Origin: CAZMCC01 sp964564695
Lineage (GTDB): Bacteria; Planctomycetota; Phycisphaerae; Phycisphaerales; UBA1924
Assembly (NCBI GenBank): GCA_964564695.1
Contig: CAZMCC010000120.1
Location: forward strand, 1 to 9,814
DNA length: 9,814 bases
Reading direction: 5' to 3'
Part shown: positions 6,758 to 9,814 of the stretch, in pieces
Layout of the letters: every line of letters starts with the position of its first letter
Numbering within the stretch: position 1 is the stretch's first letter
The notes under the pieces: generated by a model
Seen by the model: the letters and a program-made list of their open reading frames with translations, nothing else
The model's database searches: none
Told to the model about the DNA's origin: nothing
Made by a program: the position numbers and the translations under genes

Positions 6758-7168
6758 ATGAGCACAGAGACCACCCCCGGCGCGACGCAAACCTCCACCC
6801 CGGCCCCCGCGAACCACGCGGGCGTGAACCCGGGGTTCGGCAAGTTCATGGCCGGGCTCGTGCTGGGCCTGGTGATCGGCCTGGTGGCCGGTGCCGTGCT
6901 GCCCGCGATGCTCGGTCTCGGCGGCGCCGCGATCGGCGGCGGCACGACCACCGGTGACGGATCGGCGGGCACGGGCATGCCGAAGCCCAAGCCCAAGGGG
7001 GCGGTGCTGCCCGACCAGCCGCTCGACCAGGATCGCCACCCCAAGCCCGCCGACGGCACGACGCCCCCGGCTCCGGCCCCCGCGCCGGGCGATCAGCCCA
7101 AGCCGACCGACCCGGCCAAGCCCGTGACGCCGCCGGCGAGCCCCACGGCCCCGCCGCCGAAGCGCTGA
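6758..7168 (+). CDS. Single-pass membrane protein with Pro/Lys-rich tail, function unknown (136 aa)
   Basis: I do not recognise a family. Residues 1-28 are a Thr/Pro/Ala-rich polar segment. Residues 30-54 form one strongly hydrophobic, Gly-rich membrane helix with small-residue spacing suited to helix packing (FMAGLVLGLVIGLVAGAV and on). Residues 70-136 are a low-complexity tail of Pro, Lys, Ala and Asp (PKPKPKG, HPKPADG, PKPTDPAKP) reminiscent of periplasm-spanning linkers such as those of TonB, without any globular domain after it. The ATG at 6758 has a modest GAAGG about 8 nt upstream. It could be a membrane anchor or scaffold; nothing in the neighbours decides this. The composition bias makes homology calls unreliable, but the clean membrane helix supports a real gene. 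Confidence 0.7.
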   Translation: MSTETTPGATQTSTPAPANHAGVNPGFGKFMAGLVLGLVIGLVAGAVLPAMLGLGGAAIGGGTTTGDGSAGTGMPKPKPKGAVLPDQPLDQDRHPKPADGTTPPAPAPAPGDQPKPTDPAKPVTPPASPTAPPPKR

Positions 7169-7174
7169 GCCCGG

Positions 7175-7180
7175 TACGCT
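7175..7180 (+). promoter_or_regulatory. -10-like TACGCT upstream of the glycosylase gene
   Basis: TACGCT ends 5 nt before GTG at 7186 and overlaps no Shine-Dalgarno. It starts 7 nt after the stop codon of the preceding gene, so a promoter here would be intergenic and give a leaderless mRNA. There is no visible -35. Confidence 0.45.
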
Positions 7181-7185
7181 CAGGC

Positions 7186-8076
7186 GTGAGCCCCTCACCT
7201 TCGAATTCATCGCCGCCCGCTTCGCGTGCCGAGCGTCTTGTGCGTCAGCACGCGACGACCAGCGCGCTGCTGGGTGTCGGCTTTGTTCCTGTGTACCGGC
7301 GTGGCGAGCGTGATGAGCGCGCCGTTGTGCACGAGGCGCAGGCCCCGGAGGCGGACGAATCGCCCGCAGCGGAAATGGCCGTGACGTCAGCGCCAGGTGC
7401 GGTGGAGCGAGACGCGAGCGAGAACCAGCGGCTGCTCGACGCGCTGCGCGAGCGGTACATCCAGGACGCCCCGCACAAGGCGTTCGTCACGTCATTCAAC
7501 AACATCGTCTTCGGCGAGGGCGATCCGGGCGCACGCCTGATGTTCATCGGCGAGGCGCCCGGCGCCGACGAGGACCGCACGGGCCGCCCGTTCGTTGGTC
7601 GGGCCGGCCAGCTCCTCGACAAGATGATCGCGGCGATGGGGCTCAAGCGCGAGCAGGTGTACATCGCCAACGTGCTCAAGACGCGCCCGCCCGACAACGC
7701 GACGCCCACGAGCGAGGAGTGCCAGGCGTGCGCGCCGTACCTGTTCGAGCAGGTGGCCATCATCCGTCCCGAGGTGATCGTGACGCTCGGCCTGCCCGCG
7801 AGCCGCACGGTGCTGGGGACCGACCTGACGATGGGGGCGATGCGCGGGCGCTGGGCGAGCTTCCGCTACGTCCCGCCGCTCCTGGGGAGCCTCAGCCAGG
7901 CCGGCGAAGCGGCGGCCGCCGCGGGCGGGCTCAGCGTCCCGGTGATGCCCACGTACCACCCCGCGTTCCTGCTGCGGTCCTACACCGAGGAGAACCGCCG
8001 AAAGGTGTGGTCGGACCTTCGACAGGCGATGGTGAGGCTCGGATTGGCCGAAGCCGAACGTTCGGAGACCCAGTGA
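7186..8076 (+). CDS. Family-4-like uracil-DNA glycosylase lacking most Fe-S cluster cysteines
   Basis: This 296-aa protein belongs to the uracil-DNA glycosylase superfamily and would remove uracil from DNA in base excision repair. Family-4 landmarks are clear: NNIVFGEGDPGARLMFIGEAPGADED (motif 1 GEAPG at 122-126), GRPFVGRAGQLLD, VYIANVLKTRPP, CAPYLFEQ, IIRPEVIVTLG and the PTYHPAFLLR motif with His258. Classical family-4 enzymes hold a 4Fe-4S cluster with four Cys: an N-terminal CxxC, one in KCRPP and one about 15 residues on. Here the N-terminal pair is absent (HKAFVTSFNN), KCRPP is KTRPP (Thr166), and the protein has only two cysteines, Cys179 and Cys182. About 85 N-terminal residues before the core and an Ala/Gly-rich insert (about 230-248) are extra to the usual ~200-aa enzyme. 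The GTG start fits the TACGCT element upstream. The fold assignment is firm; activity without a cluster is inference. Confidence 0.9.
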   Translation: MSPSPSNSSPPASRAERLVRQHATTSALLGVGFVPVYRRGERDERAVVHEAQAPEADESPAAEMAVTSAPGAVERDASENQRLLDALRERYIQDAPHKAFVTSFNNIVFGEGDPGARLMFIGEAPGADEDRTGRPFVGRAGQLLDKMIAAMGLKREQVYIANVLKTRPPDNATPTSEECQACAPYLFEQVAIIRPEVIVTLGLPASRTVLGTDLTMGAMRGRWASFRYVPPLLGSLSQAGEAAAAAGGLSVPVMPTYHPAFLLRSYTEENRRKVWSDLRQAMVRLGLAEAERSETQ

Positions 8077-8130
8077 TTTCGAGTCTCACCGAATGATCCA
8101 AAACGTTCAAATCTGGCAACTTTTTAGGAT

Positions 8131-8262
8131 TTTCGTTCACCGGGGTGGACAACGGGGCAAATCCGTGCGAAGCTTGTACCGCTAGCCGGTGTCTGATCGG
8201 CGGCCCAACAGTGACCCCCACGAGACCCGGCGCTTGGCTACGTGCCTTGCGCTGGGTTTTTT
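8131..8262 (+). ncRNA. Candidate small RNA or long 3' UTR ending in an intrinsic terminator
   Basis: An AT-rich patch in otherwise GC-rich DNA contains TAGGAT at 8125-8130, a -10-like hexamer. About 95 nt later a clear intrinsic terminator begins. No good ORF lies between. The transcript would be about 125-130 nt. It does not match a tRNA, 5S, SRP RNA, tmRNA or 6S RNA that I can recognise. The alternative is that this is simply the 3' UTR of the glycosylase mRNA, whose stop is about 150 nt before the hairpin. Confidence 0.35.
8226..8262 (+). terminator. Intrinsic terminator downstream of the glycosylase gene
   Basis: CCCGGCGC (8226-8233) pairs with GCGCTGGG (8249-8256), including one G-U pair. 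An inner GGC/GCC helix closes a TACGT loop beyond a symmetric TT/TT bulge, and six T residues (8257-8262) follow. On the minus strand no T tract follows, so it acts for plus-strand transcription. Confidence 0.85.
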
Positions 8263-8396
8263 CTTGCGCGGTGCCGTTCCATGTGTTGGTGAATGCGCGC
8301 TCGAGGACTCATACGGATTCGGCTCAAAGCTCGCGCTTGCCGGAGGAGTCATTGTCTGTGCGCGGGTTTGAAGGGCATCGGCCCAAGGCGGCTGAT

Positions 8397-8415
8397 CACA
8401 GGCGGGACGCCTGTG
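8397..8415. repeat. REP-like palindrome CACAGGCG-GGA-CGCCTGTG
   Basis: A perfect 8-bp inverted repeat with a 3-nt loop, flanked by GCTGAT and CCACC. I recall very similar short palindromes (GGCACAGGCGTCCCGCCTGTG) dispersed between genes of planctomycetes. It lies between the ends of two convergent genes, a usual site for REP elements. No second copy is in this window. Confidence 0.55.
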
Positions 8416-8467
8416 CCACCTCGCGCAACGATCAAACCGAATCGGTATCAGCGCGACGCGGCGCCGC

Positions 8468-8929
8468 TCACGGGCCGGGGGCCGGAGCGGGGCCGAAATT
8501 GAGCGTTGTTCCCTTGGGGAGCGCGGCGACACGCGTCACTTCGTACGCGACGCGCGGCTGCCACCACACGCTGAAATCGAACTCGGCCACATCGCCGACG
8601 CTCAGCCCGTCGAGGGAGACGCCCTTGGCAACGGGGAACGGCATGACCATCGAGCCCATGCCGACGACCTTGCCGCCTTTGTCGGTAAAGGCGGCGATCG
8701 CCTCGTGGCGGATGCTGAGGTCTTCCGTGGCGGTGGGGAGTGCCTCGATCTTGCCGCGGACGGTGTAGGTGGCGGCGGCGGGACCCCGGGCGTTGGTTGG
8801 AGCGGGGGCTTTGGTGTCACAGCACGGGAGCACGGCCAGGAGGCCGACTCCGGCGACGATGAGGGCGAAGCTGACGAAGGCGATGACGACCCGCTCGCGG
8901 GACGAGCGGTGCAGACGGAGGTGGGGCAT
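8468..8929 (-). CDS. Membrane-anchored CusF-like copper-binding domain protein
   Basis: This 153-aa protein has a basic N-terminus (MPHLRLHRSSRER) and one hydrophobic segment at about 14-35, ending LPCCD. The Cys pair is not in a canonical lipobox, so a signal anchor is more likely than a lipoprotein. A Pro/Ala linker leads to a single beta-barrel-like domain (55-138) that matches the CusF/Cu-binding pattern: YTVRGKIEALP, IRHEAIAAF with His75, GMGSMVMPF with Met91, Met94 and Met96, then SLDGLSVGDVAEF and a YEVTRV closing strand. In CusF, one His and two Met of this pattern bind Cu(I)/Ag(I) in the periplasm, near a Trp. Here the His-to-Met spacing is longer than usual and the conserved Trp is not in the same place (Trp122-Trp123 lie later). 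An in-frame GTG at 8950 is an alternative start; neither has a good Shine-Dalgarno. It lies 43 nt after the 102-aa gene, probably cotranscribed. Confidence 0.72.
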   Translation of the reverse strand: MPHLRLHRSSRERVVIAFVSFALIVAGVGLLAVLPCCDTKAPAPTNARGPAAATYTVRGKIEALPTATEDLSIRHEAIAAFTDKGGKVVGMGSMVMPFPVAKGVSLDGLSVGDVAEFDFSVWWQPRVAYEVTRVAALPKGTTLNFGPAPAPGP

Positions 8930-8972
8930 CACGGGGGAGGGACCTTGCACGCCGGGGTGAGGTGCCGACGGA

Positions 8973-9281
8973 TCACTTGACGGTGAGGAAGGCTTCGACG
9001 GCGGCGAAATCGCGGGCGATATCGGGGGTGTAGGTCATCGACCACGCCTCGCCCTTCTCGCAGCGGACGATCTTGCCGCAGGTCTGACGGCTGGTCCAAT
9101 CGCGGTTACCGCGGTTGTAGACGAGCATGTTCTGGCGGCGCCGGCGCTGGCCGCGGCGGAGGGCGCGGATGGCCGCGGGGTCCTTGCGCATGAGGCGCAT
9201 GAGGGTCTGCTTGGCATCGTCGGTCGAGGGGACCTTGGTGATGGTGCAGGTGATGGACTGGCCGGGCTTGAGGTCGAGCAT
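8973..9281 (-). CDS. Basic 102-aa protein of unknown function
   Basis: I do not recognise a named family, although the sequence looks conserved rather than random. MLDLKPGQSITCTITKVPSTDDAKQTL is a small beta-type start, followed by a helix with RLMRKDPAAIRALRRGQRRRRQN (29-51). Then come an aromatic NRGNRDWTSRQTCGKIVRCEKGEAWSMTY segment (57-84) with Cys68 and Cys74, and the helical tail PDIARDFAAVEAFLTVK. The Arg run at 45-49 suggests RNA or DNA contact; this is inference only. The ATG at 9281 is preferred because a -35/-10 pair at 9364-9336 ends about 55 nt upstream, and because longer readings of this frame run back through corrupted poly-G sequence. It is the first gene of a minus-strand pair with the copper-binding protein gene. 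Confidence 0.7.
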   Translation of the reverse strand: MLDLKPGQSITCTITKVPSTDDAKQTLMRLMRKDPAAIRALRRGQRRRRQNMLVYNRGNRDWTSRQTCGKIVRCEKGEAWSMTYTPDIARDFAAVEAFLTVK

Positions 9282-9335
9282 GGGGGGATCTCGGTCGAAT
9301 GGTGCTGCGGGAAGCCCGCCGGGAGCGGGGCCGGG

Positions 9336-9364
9336 ATGGTAGCGCCAATCGACAGCCGAGCCAA
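9336..9364 (-). promoter_or_regulatory. Sigma-70-type promoter TTGGCT-N17-TACCAT
   Basis: On the minus strand TTGGCT (9364 to 9359) is followed after exactly 17 nt by TACCAT (9341 to 9336), the latter preceded by GC. Transcription would start near 9329, leaving a leader of about 48 nt before the ATG at 9281. TACCAT is the same hexamer seen before the epimerase gene. Confidence 0.65.
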
Positions 9365-9365
9365 G

Positions 9366-9403
9366 CGGCCGGGCCCGCCGCCAGGTGGCGACGGGCCCGG
9401 CCG
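9366..9403. terminator. Near-perfect 18-bp GC hairpin upstream of the minus-strand promoter
   Basis: CGGCCGGGCCCGCCGCCA (9366-9383) pairs with TGGCGACGGGCCCGGCCG (9386-9403) with one mismatch (9378/9391) and a GG loop. No T tract follows on either strand, so a terminator role is only likely by position: it sits directly before the -35 element of the next minus-strand unit. It is also the last intact sequence before the poly-G stretch. Confidence 0.5.
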
Positions 9404-9410
9404 GGTCTGT

Positions 9411-9595
9411 GGGGGGCGTGGGGGGGGGGGGGGGGGGGGGCGGGGGGGGGGGGGGGGTTTGGGGGGGGGGCCCCCCGGGACAACCCGGGGGCGGGTCCGG
9501 GCCGTGGACCCCGCCCCCCCCCACGGCACGCGTGGGGGCAGGGGGGGGGCCAAGACGGCCGGGCGTGGGGCGGGTTGTGGGGCGGGGCGGTGGTT
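9411..9595. other. Corrupted poly-G/low-complexity stretch, probable artefact
   Basis: A run of 21 G (9420-9440), then 16 G (9442-9457), TTT and 10 G, is followed by blocks of G and C with few A or T up to about 9595. It begins only 7 bases after a very stable hairpin and ends inside a gene of a different bacterial group. The open frames crossing it (Gly- or Pro-rich) are not genes. Confidence 0.8.
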
Positions 9596-9602
9596 CCTGG
9601 AG

Positions 9603-9814
9603 CCCCTCACCCCCTTCGGCCAGTTCCAGCCAGCGGTCCTCTGCCGCCGCCTTTTCGTCGCGCAGCGTGTCGAGTTTCCCCGTCAGCGCGGTGAATTTCG
9701 CATGGTCGCGGGTGAACAGCGTGCCGTCGGACAGCTCCTTTTCGATGCCCGCCATTTCGGCCTCGATCACCTCGATGCGGCCGGGCAGCAGGTCGTAGTC
9801 GCGCTGGTCCTTGT
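9603..9814 (-). CDS. uup: ABC-F ATPase Uup-like, C-terminal coiled-coil fragment (alphaproteobacterial type)
   Basis: Reading the minus strand from 9812, the frame gives KDQRDYDLLPGRIEVIEAEMAG, then GIEKELSDGTLFTRDHAKFTALTGKLDTLRDEKAAAEDRWLELAE. This is the C-terminal coiled-coil domain of ABC-F proteins of the Uup group, soluble ATPases linked to ribosome or branched-DNA functions; the KDQRDYDLLPGRIE and RWLELAE wording is typical of Sphingomonadales and relatives. The ATPase domains lie outside the window. The natural C-terminus is lost: after RWLELAE the frame enters Pro/Gly-rich sequence read from the poly-G stretch, with no credible stop. The fragment is probably not part of the same chromosome as the rest of the window. 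Confidence 0.8.

Larger units (their letters stand above)
8077..8467. other. Non-coding region between convergent glycosylase and copper-protein genes
   Basis: This region of about 390 bases has no credible protein gene; the long open frames here run antisense into the minus-strand gene. It holds an AT-rich patch (about 8095-8140), a good plus-strand terminator (8226-8262) and a REP-like palindrome (8397-8415). The rest shows nothing I can name. Confidence 0.6.

Noticed and set aside
5261..7210. Long minus-strand open frame (649 codons) opposite the epimerase and following genes
   Set aside because: Arg/Gly-rich low-information translation that crosses several real plus-strand genes and their promoters.
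8148..8195. Cyclic-di-GMP (GEMM) riboswitch suggested by GGGGCAAATCCGTGCGAAGC and CTAGCCGG
   Set aside because: The paired core with GAAAG/GGGACGC and the tetraloop-receptor arrangement is not present, and no gene follows it in the same direction.
8145..8768. Plus-strand open frame of 207 codons
   Set aside because: It crosses the terminator at 8226-8262 and the REP-like palindrome, then runs antisense to the copper-binding protein gene; no recognisable motif.
9411..9480. Functional G-quadruplex region
   Set aside because: Runs of 16-21 uninterrupted G next to a chimeric junction are better explained as base-calling artefact than biology.
8973..9770. Single 265-aa minus-strand protein fusing the Uup fragment to the 102-aa protein
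   Set aside because: The middle is Pro-rich translation of corrupted poly-G sequence, and a promoter and natural ATG for the 102-aa protein lie inside it.
1..9814. CRISPR array, insertion sequence, tRNA or rRNA
   Set aside because: No regularly spaced repeats, transposase motifs or recognisable tRNA/rRNA sequence were seen on either strand.

Overview
The window is GC-rich bacterial chromosome, and its gene content points to a planctomycete of the class Phycisphaerae. The main pointers are a pseudopilin with a C-terminal FVDGH motif, a large secreted protein ending in paired dockerin-like repeats with a Gly-Cys C-terminus, and several short planctomycete-looking proteins of unknown role. The last ~220 bases do not fit. 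They encode the C-terminal coiled coil of an alphaproteobacterial-type ABC-F protein (Uup), joined to the rest through a corrupted poly-G stretch. I read that junction as a sequencing or assembly artefact, probably from a metagenome.

Layout, left to right. (1) 1-581: 3' part of dxr/ispC, DXP reductoisomerase of the MEP isoprenoid pathway. (2) 582-885: less GC-rich intergenic region with repeated TTCAC words. (3) 886-1950: secreted pseudopilin-like protein. (4) 2145-5102: 985-aa exported protein with a PstS-like substrate-binding region and a dockerin/EF-hand-like C-terminal half, closed by a strong intrinsic terminator at 5162-5199. (5) 5276-6430: NAD-dependent sugar-nucleotide epimerase of the extended SDR family. 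(6) 6515-6718 and 6758-7168: two small proteins of unknown function, the second with one membrane segment and a Pro/Lys-rich tail. (7) 7186-8076: family-4-like uracil-DNA glycosylase that lacks most of the Fe-S cysteines. (8) 8077-8467: non-coding, with an AT-rich promoter-like patch, a second good terminator at 8226-8262 (candidate sRNA or 3' UTR) and a REP-like palindrome. (9) Minus strand, 9281 to 8468: a two-gene unit with its own -35/-10 promoter, encoding a 102-aa basic protein and a membrane-anchored CusF-like copper-binding protein. (10) 9366-9403: near-perfect 18-bp hairpin, followed directly by the poly-G junction and the foreign Uup fragment.

The genes do not form one pathway. They look like separate short transcription units. 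Three plus-strand genes (epimerase, 67-aa protein, glycosylase) start at GTG with a TANNNT -10-like hexamer only 5-8 nt upstream and no convincing Shine-Dalgarno, which suggests leaderless transcripts. The 985-aa gene has a textbook AGGAGGA site instead. I found no mobile element, CRISPR array, tRNA or rRNA. The observations most worth following are the Fe-S-less glycosylase, the leaderless-start pattern, the dockerin protein, the candidate small RNA and the chimeric right end.
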